Shown: one piece after another, positions 16,153 to 22,921 of the stretch
Position numbering within the stretch: position 1 is the stretch's first letter
How the letters are laid out: every line of letters starts with the position of its first letter
Source of the DNA: Polaribacter sp.
GTDB lineage: Bacteria; Bacteroidota; Bacteroidia; Flavobacteriales; Flavobacteriaceae
NCBI GenBank assembly: GCA_029248845.1
Contig: JAQWIO010000076.1
Span: 1-22,921 of the forward strand
Reading direction: 5' to 3'
DNA length: 22,921 nt
The notes under the pieces: model-generated
Told to the model about the DNA's origin: nothing
Database searches by the model: none
What the model saw: only the letters and a program-made list of their open reading frames with translations
Position numbers and translations under genes: made by a program

Positions 16153-17433
16153 ATGATAATAACAGCTAATAATCCAAAAAGAAAAACATGGCTAAATATA
16201 AGTAAAGATTCAGATTTCCCAATACAGAATATTCCTTTTGGGGTTTTTATCACTAGAGATGATATGATTACTATCGGAAGTAGAATTGGAGATTATGCAA
16301 TTGATTTAGGAGCCTTTCATCAACTAGGATATTTTGAAGGAATTCCTCTTACAGATGATCTTTTTTTACAAGATAACTTAAATGATTTTATTGCTGATGG
16401 AAGAAAGACATGGCGATTAGTCCGTAATAGAATTGCAGAGGTTTTTGACGTTACTAATGGAAAACTCCGTGACAATGCCATTCATAAAGAAAAGATAATT
16501 TTTAGAATGGATGAAGTAGAAATGTTATTACCAGTTGCAGTTGGTGATTATACAGATTTTTATGCCAGTAAAGAACATGCCACAAACGTTGGATCTTTGT
16601 TTAGAGACCCAGAAAATGCATTATTACCTAATTGGCTTCATGTTCCTATTGGTTATCATGGTAGAAGTTCTTCAATCATACCCTCTGGAACAAAAATAAG
16701 AAGGCCTTATGGGCAAACAAAGCCGCCCCAAGGGAGTAATACTCCTGGTTTTGCACCAACAAGACTATTAGATTTTGAACTTGAAATGGCATTTATTACT
16801 ACAAATGCCAATGTCCTAGGAGATAGAATTCCTATTGAAGAAACTGAAGAATATATTTTTGGATTGGTTCAATTTAATGATTGGTCTGCAAGAGATATTC
16901 AAGCATGGGAATATGTCCCATTAGGGCCGTTTTTAGGTAAAAATTTTGCCTCTACAATTTCACCTTGGATTGTAACTCTAGATGCTTTGGAGCCTTTTAA
17001 AGTTGACAACCCCAAACAGGTCCATGAGCCACTTTCTTATTTAAAACAAAAAGGTAAAGGAAGTTATGATATACATTTACAAGTAGGTATTCAACCTGAA
17101 AATGGAGAAGAAACTGTAGTTGCTAATTCTAATTTTAAATATATGTATTGGACTATGGCACAACAATTAGCGCATCACACCGTAAACGGTTGTCCTGTTG
17201 AAGCCGGAGATATGATGGGATCCGGAACAATCTCAGGACCAACAAAAGATAGTTATGGCTCTATGTTAGAATTAACTTGGAGAGGACAAAATCCAATCAA
17301 ACTAAAAGATGGTTCAACACGAAAGTTTATAAATGATTATGATACTGTAATTATGCGTGCTCACTGTAAAAATGATGAAGTTCGTATAGGCTTTGGTGAA
17401 TGTACAGGTAAAATACTTCCTGCTATAGAGTAA
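16153..17433 (+). CDS. fahA: Fumarylacetoacetase
   Basis: This 426-residue enzyme splits fumarylacetoacetate into fumarate and acetoacetate, the last step of tyrosine/phenylalanine breakdown through homogentisate. By comparison with the animal enzyme, the metal ligands are D135 (DYTDFYAS), E209 and E211 (DFELEMA) and D243 (FNDWSARD), and the catalytic base is H142 (KEHATNVG). The run LLPNWLHVPIGYHGRSSS is a family hallmark. Length is like the eukaryotic type (about 420), not the short bacterial FAH-domain proteins. The other tyrosine-pathway genes (hpd, hmgA, maiA) are not in this window. It is followed on the same strand by the DUF3050 gene after 191 bp. Confidence 0.96.
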   Translation: MIITANNPKRKTWLNISKDSDFPIQNIPFGVFITRDDMITIGSRIGDYAIDLGAFHQLGYFEGIPLTDDLFLQDNLNDFIADGRKTWRLVRNRIAEVFDVTNGKLRDNAIHKEKIIFRMDEVEMLLPVAVGDYTDFYASKEHATNVGSLFRDPENALLPNWLHVPIGYHGRSSSIIPSGTKIRRPYGQTKPPQGSNTPGFAPTRLLDFELEMAFITTNANVLGDRIPIEETEEYIFGLVQFNDWSARDIQAWEYVPLGPFLGKNFASTISPWIVTLDALEPFKVDNPKQVHEPLSYLKQKGKGSYDIHLQVGIQPENGEETVVANSNFKYMYWTMAQQLAHHTVNGCPVEAGDMMGSGTISGPTKDSYGSMLELTWRGQNPIKLKDGSTRKFINDYDTVIMRAHCKNDEVRIGFGECTGKILPAIE

Positions 17434-17531
17434 TTCTGGATTCAGTGACGACTATTGTTAATCGGTAAATTAATCACATGAATGCGTTTAATTTTTGTAT
17501 TAAATTGATGTTAATTAAGTGTTTATCTGCA

Positions 17532-17560
17532 TTGATTTTAAAAAAATTGCCATAAATTTG
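17532..17560 (+). promoter_or_regulatory. Promoter of the DUF3050 gene
   Basis: TTG at 17532-17534, 18 nt, then TAAATTTG at 17553-17560 matches the Bacteroidota promoter. Transcription would begin near 17567, giving a leader of nearly 60 nt before the ATG at 17625. The gene can therefore be transcribed apart from fahA, though no terminator separates the two. Confidence 0.52.
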
Positions 17561-17624
17561 TTACTTATAATAACTTTATTAAGACTGAATCTAATATAAA
17601 TCATTAAAAGGGTTAATATACGTA

Positions 17625-18425
17625 ATGAATGATCGAATAAAATACATAGAAAAAGAGATTTCTCAATTAAGAAATCAATTGCAAAATCATACGCTTTACA
17701 GAAATTTAAAAACGATCGATGACATTAAAACCTTCATGGAAAATCACGTATTTGCCGTATGGGATTTTATGTCTCTTTTAAAAAACCTTCAATTAAATTT
17801 TACAACAGTTCAAACACCTTGGACCCCTCCAAAAAATCCAATTTTATCAAGGTTTATAAATGAAATAGTTCACGGAGAAGAAAGTGATGTTAATGAATTA
17901 GGAATTCCCAAAAGTCATTTCGAAATGTATTTGGATGCCATGTTACAAGTTGATGCGACAATGGATAAAATCAATTCCTTTATACAACTTATTGAGTTAG
18001 GTAACTCAGTTGAATATTCATTAAACCAAATAAATATAGACAGAAAAGTAGCTGATTTTGTAAAATTTTCTTTTTCAATAATTGATACTAATAAGCCTCA
18101 TCTTGTCGCTTCTGCATTTACATTTGGTAGAGAAGACGTCATTCCAGATATGTTCATCGAAATTATTAAAAATTCTGATTCTGAAAATAACCAGTACAAT
18201 AAACTCACCTATTATTTAGAAAGACATGTTGAAATAGATGGAGATGAACACGGTCCACTATCACTTCAAATGATCTCAGAATTATGCGGAAATAATAACC
18301 AAAAATGGAGAGAAACTCTTACTGTTGCAAAACAATGTCTTGAGAAAAGAATTGCTCTTTGGGATGCAATTAATGATCTGATTTCAAAAGAAAAATTATC
18401 GCCTCATAACTCGTTTAAAAATTAA
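17625..18425 (+). CDS. DUF3050 family protein; candidate heme-oxygenase-like diiron oxidase
   Basis: This 266-residue, mostly helical, soluble protein belongs to the uncharacterised DUF3050 family, which I recall as having the heme-oxygenase-like fold. No signal peptide or membrane segment is seen. Conserved-looking acidic/His clusters are E39-N-H41 (ENHVFAVWDF), E80-x2-H83 (NEIVHGEES), H98/E100 (SHFEMYL), E170 (FGREDVIPD), and H201 with D205-x3-H209 (ERHVEIDGDEHGPLS). The E-x2-H and D-x3-H pairs, their spacing and the total length are like those of heme-oxygenase-like diiron oxidases such as UndA (about 260 residues). That makes an O2-dependent oxidase or hydroxylase a reasonable guess; it is inference, and the substrate is unknown. 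It follows fahA, which suggests a link to aromatic amino-acid breakdown. A terminator lies downstream. Confidence 0.82.
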   Translation: MNDRIKYIEKEISQLRNQLQNHTLYRNLKTIDDIKTFMENHVFAVWDFMSLLKNLQLNFTTVQTPWTPPKNPILSRFINEIVHGEESDVNELGIPKSHFEMYLDAMLQVDATMDKINSFIQLIELGNSVEYSLNQINIDRKVADFVKFSFSIIDTNKPHLVASAFTFGREDVIPDMFIEIIKNSDSENNQYNKLTYYLERHVEIDGDEHGPLSLQMISELCGNNNQKWRETLTVAKQCLEKRIALWDAINDLISKEKLSPHNSFKN

Positions 18426-18500
18426 TTGAATACACCCTTAAATAAATCTTTTTTTGAGTGAGGTTAAAATTTTAAATATTGCTTACGTGCATATATCACT

Positions 18501-18539
18501 AACAAAAAAGCTCAAGTTTTTAACTTGAGCTTTTTTGTT
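18501..18539. terminator. Bidirectional terminator between DUF3050 gene and typA
   Basis: An 18-bp perfect stem (18501-18518 with 18522-18539) contains GCTCAAGTT/AACTTGAGC, closed by a TTT loop and flanked by six As and six Ts. It serves the two converging genes; the typA stop is 18 bp away. Confidence 0.9.
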
Positions 18540-18556
18540 AATATAAGAATAAGAAA

Positions 18557-20329
18557 TTATGGTCTAAATGAAATCTTACGCATACGTAAGTTTTCTGGCG
18601 TCACTTCTAAATATTCATCTACTTTTATATATTCCATACATTCTTCTAAAGAAAAATCTGTTTTGGGTGCTATCTTCATAGCATCATCTGTTCCAGATTT
18701 TCGCATATTTGTTAATTGCTTCCCTTTAATTAGGTTCACCCCCATATCAGAGTCCTTATTATTTTCACCAACAACTTGTCCAATATAAATTTCTTCATTA
18801 ATATCTATAAAAAAACGTCCTCTATCTTGTAATCTGTCAATAGCATAAGCTGTTGCCTTTCCAGCAGCAGAGGAAACAATAGCTCCTTTAATATCCTCAG
18901 AGAAATCACCTTTATAAGGTCCGTATTCACTAAATCTATGATTGATAATTGCAGTCCCTGCAGTAGCTGTCAAAATCTTATTACGCAAACCAATTAACCC
19001 TCTTGACGGAATTGTAAATTCTAAATGTTGTAAATCTCCTTTTGGTTCCATTACTAACAAATCTCCCTTACGCAAAGAAACTAAATTAATTGCCTTAGAA
19101 GCTACATCTTCTGGTACATCTATCGACAACGTTTCATAAGGTTCAGATTTTACCCCATCGATATCCTTTATAATTACCTGCGGTCTTCCTACTTGTAATT
19201 CATAACCTTCTCTACGCATGGTTTCAATTAATACTGACAAATGAAGCACTCCACGTCCGAAAACATTAAACTTATCTTCACTATCTGTAGTGTCTACACG
19301 CAAAGCTAGGTTTTTTTCCATTTCTTTAAACAATCTATCACGTAAATGACGAGAGGTTACAAATTTCCCTTCTTTACCAAAGAAAGGTGAATTATTAATG
19401 GTGAACAACATACTCATTGTTGGTTGATCTACCTCAATTCTTGGCAATGCTTCTGGATTGTCTATATCTGCAATGGTATCTCCAATTTCAAAACCTTCTA
19501 AACCAGTAACTGCACAGATATCTCCACTTCTAACTTTATCAGTTTTAGCTTTACCCATTCCCTCAAAAACATGTAATTCTTTAATTCTTACTTTTTTAGT
19601 AGAACCATCAGCTTTACATAACATGTAGTCTTTACCTTCTTGTAAATCTCCTCTAAAAACACGTCCAATAGCAATACGTCCTGTAAAAGCGGAAAAATCT
19701 AATGATGTTATTTGCATCTGAGGAGAACCTTCTCTATATGGCGCCTCCGGAATAGATTCTATAACTGCATCTAACAAATCTAAGATATTATCTTTAGGAT
19801 CTTGCCAGTCTGTTGACATCCAACCATTTTTTGCTGATCCATAAATTGTTGTAAAATCTAATTGCTCTTCTGTAGCGTCTAGAGCAAACATTAAATCAAA
19901 TACTTTTTCATGAACTAAATCTGGAGTACAGTTTTCTTTGTCTACTTTATTTACAACTACAATTGGAATTAACCCTAACTCTAAAGCCTTACCAAGAACG
20001 AAACGGGTTTGAGGCATTGGACCTTCAAAAGCATCAACTAATAACAAAACACCATCAGCCATTTTTAAAACACGTTCTACTTCTCCACCAAAATCGGCGT
20101 GACCAGGAGTGTCAATCACATTAATTTTTACACCTTTATAGTTTACAGAAACATTTTTAGAAAGAATAGTAATTCCTCTTTCTCTTTCTAAGTCATTATT
20201 ATCTAATAATAAATCAGTACGTTCTTTACGATCGTCTAATATTTTAGCTTGATCTATAATTTTATCTACTAAAGTTGTTTTACCGTGATCTACGTGGGCA
20301 ATAATTGCGATATTTCTTATTGATTGCAT
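18557..20329 (-). CDS. typA: Translational GTPase TypA/BipA
   Basis: This 590-residue protein is a ribosome-binding GTPase of the TypA/BipA type, involved in ribosome assembly and stress or cold adaptation. GTPase motifs are complete: P-loop AHVDHGKT (11-18), switch I RGITI (51-55), DTPGH (73-77), NKVD (127-130) and SAK (165-167). After the G domain come the EF-Tu-like domain II, two EF-G-like alpha/beta domains and the TypA-specific C-terminal domain (about 480-590, ending NLRMRKISFRP). Length is typical. It is transcribed alone; a possible promoter lies 23-55 bp upstream. Confidence 0.97.
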   Translation of the reverse strand: MQSIRNIAIIAHVDHGKTTLVDKIIDQAKILDDRKERTDLLLDNNDLERERGITILSKNVSVNYKGVKINVIDTPGHADFGGEVERVLKMADGVLLLVDAFEGPMPQTRFVLGKALELGLIPIVVVNKVDKENCTPDLVHEKVFDLMFALDATEEQLDFTTIYGSAKNGWMSTDWQDPKDNILDLLDAVIESIPEAPYREGSPQMQITSLDFSAFTGRIAIGRVFRGDLQEGKDYMLCKADGSTKKVRIKELHVFEGMGKAKTDKVRSGDICAVTGLEGFEIGDTIADIDNPEALPRIEVDQPTMSMLFTINNSPFFGKEGKFVTSRHLRDRLFKEMEKNLALRVDTTDSEDKFNVFGRGVLHLSVLIETMRREGYELQVGRPQVIIKDIDGVKSEPYETLSIDVPEDVASKAINLVSLRKGDLLVMEPKGDLQHLEFTIPSRGLIGLRNKILTATAGTAIINHRFSEYGPYKGDFSEDIKGAIVSSAAGKATAYAIDRLQDRGRFFIDINEEIYIGQVVGENNKDSDMGVNLIKGKQLTNMRKSGTDDAMKIAPKTDFSLEECMEYIKVDEYLEVTPENLRMRKISFRP

Positions 20330-20351
20330 CTGTAATTTCTTAAATTTCGTG

Positions 20352-20384
20352 CAAAAGTAATTGTTTATATATGATTTATAGCAA
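20352..20384 (-). promoter_or_regulatory. Possible promoter of typA
   Basis: On the minus strand a TTG (20384-20382), 22 nt, then TACTTTTG (20359-20352). The -7 box is exact; the spacing is at the upper end of what is seen in flavobacteria. Distance to the ATG is 22 nt. Confidence 0.42.
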
Positions 20385-20503
20385 TTATAGTATGTTTTTT
20401 TGATTTTACAAGAGATTATCGATTGCTAGAAAGTTTGTAAAAAGATTTATCAACGATTTAAATAGGAGTCTATTTTTAGATTTTTTTTATACAGATTAAT
20501 ATT

Positions 20504-20540
20504 AAAAAAAGAGGACTTATCGACATCTCAAAATATAAGT
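20504..20540 (-). terminator. Weak candidate terminator of the proline dehydrogenase operon
   Basis: On the minus strand ACTTAT and ATAAGT (20540-20535 and 20520-20515) can pair across a 14-nt loop, followed after CCTC by seven Ts (20510-20504). The stem is short and AT-rich, so this is uncertain. The rest of the 242-bp gap to typA shows no other structure beyond the typA promoter and a small AT-rich stem over the stop codon. Confidence 0.25.
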
Positions 20541-20571
20541 TTTAACAACAACCTTAAAAGATAAGAATTAT

Positions 20572-20859
20572 CTATTCTTTAAAATCCTCTTGAAATGCCG
20601 ATGGTAAAATATCGGGTATCAATTTTATTAAAAGTGGAAGTAGCAGAGCTCCCCCTGGCAACAAGAAGACAGCCAAGGAAGGGATTGCTTTACAAATATC
20701 TAACAATTGTATTTTAATCTTTTCTTTTTCTTCTTCTGATAAATTAGAGTGTGTCGCTTTTTTTATCAAGAAAACAGCTTCTTTACTTTGTTTCAATTCT
20801 AAGGCAAGTCTTCGCTTATTTTTATGAAGTAACGTTTTTATTTCTTCTATGCTATTCAT
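20572..20859 (-). CDS. Minimal LETM1-like membrane protein coupled to proline dehydrogenase
   Basis: This 95-residue protein has a charged helical N-terminal half (1-55) and a hydrophobic segment at about 58-82, with AIPSLAVFLLPGG (58-70), then LLLPLLIKLIPDILPSAF (72-89). The pattern P-x-L/F-x-V-F-x-x-P-x5-L-P-x3-K-L-x-P-x-x-L-P-S-x-F is the core of LETM1 proteins, the mitochondrial inner-membrane ion exchange/ribosome-associated family, as I remember it. The long C-terminal domain of LETM1 is absent. The start codon overlaps the proline dehydrogenase stop (TAATG), so translation is very likely coupled. One membrane pass is predicted. The function is unknown; helping to place or regulate the dehydrogenase at the membrane is a guess. 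Confidence 0.75.
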   Translation of the reverse strand: MNSIEEIKTLLHKNKRRLALELKQSKEAVFLIKKATHSNLSEEEKEKIKIQLLDICKAIPSLAVFLLPGGALLLPLLIKLIPDILPSAFQEDFKE

Positions 20860-22022
20860 TATAATTTTCTTCGCTTTCTCTCTGTCTTTAAAAGATTCAA
20901 TTCTCTGCTAGTTTGGCCTACTACAGAAGTATTTTCTTCTGCTCTTCTGATTAAATAAGGCATCACATCTCTTACAGGACCGAAAGGTAAATATTTTGCT
21001 ACATTATACCCCTGACTGGATAAATTATAGCTAATATGATCACTCATGCCAAATAATTGACCAAACCAAAGACGATTGTCATTCTCTTTGATATTGAATT
21101 TTTTAGCCAGATCCATCACTAAATAGGAACTTTCTTCATTATGAGTACCTGCAAAAAGTGCCATCTTTGGATGCTTCATCATATATGTAATTGCAGCATT
21201 ATAATTATCATCTGTGGCCTGTTTATCTTTACAAATTGGAGATGGATACCCTTTTTCTGCGGCTCTTTCTCGCTCTTTCTCCATGTAAGCCCCTCTCACA
21301 ACCTTTATTCCTATATGAAAATCTTTTTCCTTTGCTTTTTGATGTAATGCTTTCAGATAGTCCATTCTATCATGTCTGTACATCTGCAAAGTGTTAAAAA
21401 CAATGGGTTTTTCTTTATTATAAACTTCCATTAATTCTTCAATTAACTCATCAGCTGATTTCTGCATCCAACTTTCTTCAGCATCAATTAACAAAGGGAC
21501 ATTTTTTTTTACGGCAATTTTACATACAGTATGAAAACGAACAATAACTCTATTCCACTCCTCTTGTTCTTCATTCGTTAATATTTTACCTTCGGATACT
21601 TTTTGATATAAACCGAAACGACCAAATCCTGAGGGTTTAAAAACAGCATACGGTATTGATTTTTTTTCTTCACAAAAATTAATAATTCTTAAAAATTTTT
21701 CTAAAGCGCCATCAAAACTTATTTCTTCGTCTTTGCCTTCTACAGAATAATCTAAAACACTATGTACATGTCCTTTTTTGTACATATTGTCTATCACTGG
21801 CCTACAATCATCCTCTGTAACACCTCCACAGAAATGATCAAAGACTGTTGAGCGAATTAAGCCTTCTATAGGCAAGTTAGCTTTTAAGGCAAAATTAGTA
21901 ACTGCACTACCAATTCTAACCATTGGCTGGTTTTGTATCATTCGAAAGAGGAAATATGCACGCTCTAATTGAGAATCAGATTTTAAAGAAAAAGCAACTT
22001 CTGTGTTATCAAAGAGTTTCAT
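20859..22022 (-). CDS. Proline dehydrogenase (monofunctional)
   Basis: This 387-residue flavoenzyme oxidises L-proline to pyrroline-5-carboxylate with FAD and passes electrons to the respiratory quinone pool. Motifs of the beta/alpha barrel are clear: NTLQMYRHDR (210-219), KVVRGAYMEKER (240-251), the GTHNEES strand (292-298), FGQLFGMSDHIS (320-331), and the substrate-binding segment Y344-LPFG then R359, R360 and E363 of RRAEEN. It lacks the P5C dehydrogenase domain of bifunctional PutA, so that step must come from another gene. It resembles the longer, eukaryote-like PRODH form (about 390 residues). Its stop overlaps the start of the LETM1-like gene. The gene is divergent from aroB, with 92 bp between starts. 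Confidence 0.95.
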   Translation of the reverse strand: MKLFDNTEVAFSLKSDSQLERAYFLFRMIQNQPMVRIGSAVTNFALKANLPIEGLIRSTVFDHFCGGVTEDDCRPVIDNMYKKGHVHSVLDYSVEGKDEEISFDGALEKFLRIINFCEEKKSIPYAVFKPSGFGRFGLYQKVSEGKILTNEEQEEWNRVIVRFHTVCKIAVKKNVPLLIDAEESWMQKSADELIEELMEVYNKEKPIVFNTLQMYRHDRMDYLKALHQKAKEKDFHIGIKVVRGAYMEKERERAAEKGYPSPICKDKQATDDNYNAAITYMMKHPKMALFAGTHNEESSYLVMDLAKKFNIKENDNRLWFGQLFGMSDHISYNLSSQGYNVAKYLPFGPVRDVMPYLIRRAEENTSVVGQTSRELNLLKTERKRRKL

Positions 22023-22046
22023 AGGCTAGAGGAATTTAATATTAAA

Positions 22047-22054
22047 CAAATATA
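22047..22054 (-). promoter_or_regulatory. Possible -7 element of the proline dehydrogenase operon
   Basis: The minus strand reads TATATTTG, an exact TAnnTTTG match, 24 nt before the ATG at 22022. No TTG box is found at normal spacing. Confidence 0.32.
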
Positions 22055-22114
22055 ACTATTGAATGCTAATAATTAAATATTTTATTTTTAATTTGCACAC
22101 TCAATATAATACAT

Positions 22115-22921
22115 ATGAAATCTATTCAAGCAGAAACGTATCCTGTTCATTTTCAAGGTATAGCATATAAAAAAATTTCTGATTTAATTAAGACTAAAGA
22201 CTATTCCAACCTCTTTGTTTTGGTTGATGAAAATACTTTTGAGCATTGTTATCCTAAATTTATAAAAAATTTAGATACGCAAAAGAGAATCGAAGTCATA
22301 GAAATTAAATCTGGTGAAATTAATAAAAATATAGAGACTTGTATTGAAGTGTGGAATGCTATTACTGAATTAGGAGGTGATAGAAAAAGTTTACTAATTA
22401 CTTTAGGGGGTGGAGTTATCACTGACCTGGGCGGTTTTGTTGCCTCCTGTTTTAAACGTGGAATAGATTTTGTAAATATTCCAACAACATTATTATCTAT
22501 GGTTGATGCCTCAGTTGGTGGAAAAACAGGGGTAGATTTGGGTGTTTTAAAAAATCAGATTGGATTGTTTGCAAATCCTGAAATGGTTATCGTTGATACT
22601 GATTATTTAACAACTGTTTCAGATAGAGAAATAAAGTCTGGCACTGCAGAAATCATTAAATATGGTATTACTTATGATGTTAAACTTTTTAATGAAATAG
22701 GACATAATAAGGTGCTAAAAATTAACGATTTAATATTTAGATCTATAGAGATAAAAAACAATGTTGTTCTAAAAGATCCCAAAGAACAAAATATTCGTAA
22801 AATTCTAAATTTCGGGCATACTTTAGGTCACGCTATTGAATCTTTTTACTTAGAATCTGATGACAAAGAAAGTCTCACACATGGTGAAGCAATAGCTATT
22901 GGTATGGTTTGTGAAAGTTAT
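22115..22921 (+). CDS. aroB: 3-dehydroquinate synthase (3' end cut off by window edge)
   Basis: The frame is open from the ATG at 22115 to the window end, 269 residues of a family of about 350. It is the second enzyme of the shikimate pathway, turning DAHP into 3-dehydroquinate with NAD and zinc. NAD-binding GGDRKSLLITLGGGVITDLGGF (87-108) and NIPTTLLSMVDASVGGKTGVD (121-141) are diagnostic. Zinc ligands are E179 (SGTAEIIKYG), H235 (NFGHTLGHAIE) and H256 (LTHGEAIAIGM), all present. Only the helical C-terminal part is missing. It is divergent from proline dehydrogenase; no perfect promoter box was found, only a near-match TAATTTG at 22089-22095. Confidence 0.97.
   Translation, partial: MKSIQAETYPVHFQGIAYKKISDLIKTKDYSNLFVLVDENTFEHCYPKFIKNLDTQKRIEVIEIKSGEINKNIETCIEVWNAITELGGDRKSLLITLGGGVITDLGGFVASCFKRGIDFVNIPTTLLSMVDASVGGKTGVDLGVLKNQIGLFANPEMVIVDTDYLTTVSDREIKSGTAEIIKYGITYDVKLFNEIGHNKVLKINDLIFRSIEIKNNVVLKDPKEQNIRKILNFGHTLGHAIESFYLESDDKESLTHGEAIAIGMVCESY

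Noticed and set aside
17487..17504. TTTAAT/ATTAAA inverted repeat between fahA and the DUF3050 gene
   Set aside because: Short and fully A/T except for the loop; expected often by chance in this DNA.
1..22921. CRISPR array, insertion sequence, phage or defence island
   Set aside because: No regularly spaced repeats, transposase, integrase, or nuclease/defence modules were found; RmuC is a core protein and the XRE gene has no toxin partner.

Overview
The window is AT-rich bacterial chromosome, most likely from a marine-type member of the family Flavobacteriaceae (phylum Bacteroidota; Polaribacter- or Tenacibaculum-like). The pointers are several promoters of the Bacteroidota type (TTG, about 19 nt, TAnnTTTG), start codons with little Shine-Dalgarno sequence in front of them, a sigma/anti-sigma/DUF4252/DUF4252 operon, YCF48-like lipoproteins, and the composition and style of the housekeeping proteins. 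I see no mobile element, tRNA, rRNA, CRISPR array or phage gene. It reads as core chromosome with a few genes of unknown role.

Layout. 1-441: 3'-truncated Lrp/AsnC regulator (-). 518-1576: cytosolic M14 carboxypeptidase (-). 1577-1913: gene-free divergent control region with two good promoters and repeated ACATTTGTA motifs. 1914-2261: small XRE regulator (+). 2309-4750: secreted M1 aminopeptidase (-). 4901-6944: four-gene operon (-) of ECF sigma factor, membrane anti-sigma candidate and two exported DUF4252 proteins. 7108-8571: S41 protease lipoprotein (+). 8610-9584: patatin-like lipase (-). 9632-12471: tight operon (+) of BNR/YCF48-like lipoprotein, unknown lipoprotein and peptidase T. 12621-13160: PlsC-type acyltransferase (-). 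13250-14572: RmuC (+). 14681-15955: GlyA (-). 16153-17433: fumarylacetoacetase (+). 17625-18425: DUF3050 protein (+). 18557-20329: TypA/BipA GTPase (-). 20572-22022: proline dehydrogenase translationally coupled to a minimal LETM1-like membrane protein (-). 22115-22921: 3'-truncated AroB (+).

How the genes fit together. Protein and amino-acid use is a common theme: three peptidases (M14, M1, PepT) and an S41 protease, proline dehydrogenase, the last enzyme of tyrosine/homogentisate breakdown (Fah) and serine hydroxymethyltransferase, next to an Lrp-type amino-acid regulator. Convergent gene pairs are separated by strong symmetrical hairpins (12475-12504, 14621-14654, 18501-18539) that can stop transcription from both sides.

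The points most worth following are: (i) the DUF3050 protein beside fahA, whose length and E-x2-H / D-x3-H pattern suggest a heme-oxygenase-like diiron oxidase; (ii) the 95-residue LETM1-like protein coupled by TAATG to proline dehydrogenase; (iii) the possible self-controlled operator of the XRE gene; (iv) the DUF4252 pair, one lipoprotein and one soluble, under an ECF sigma factor.
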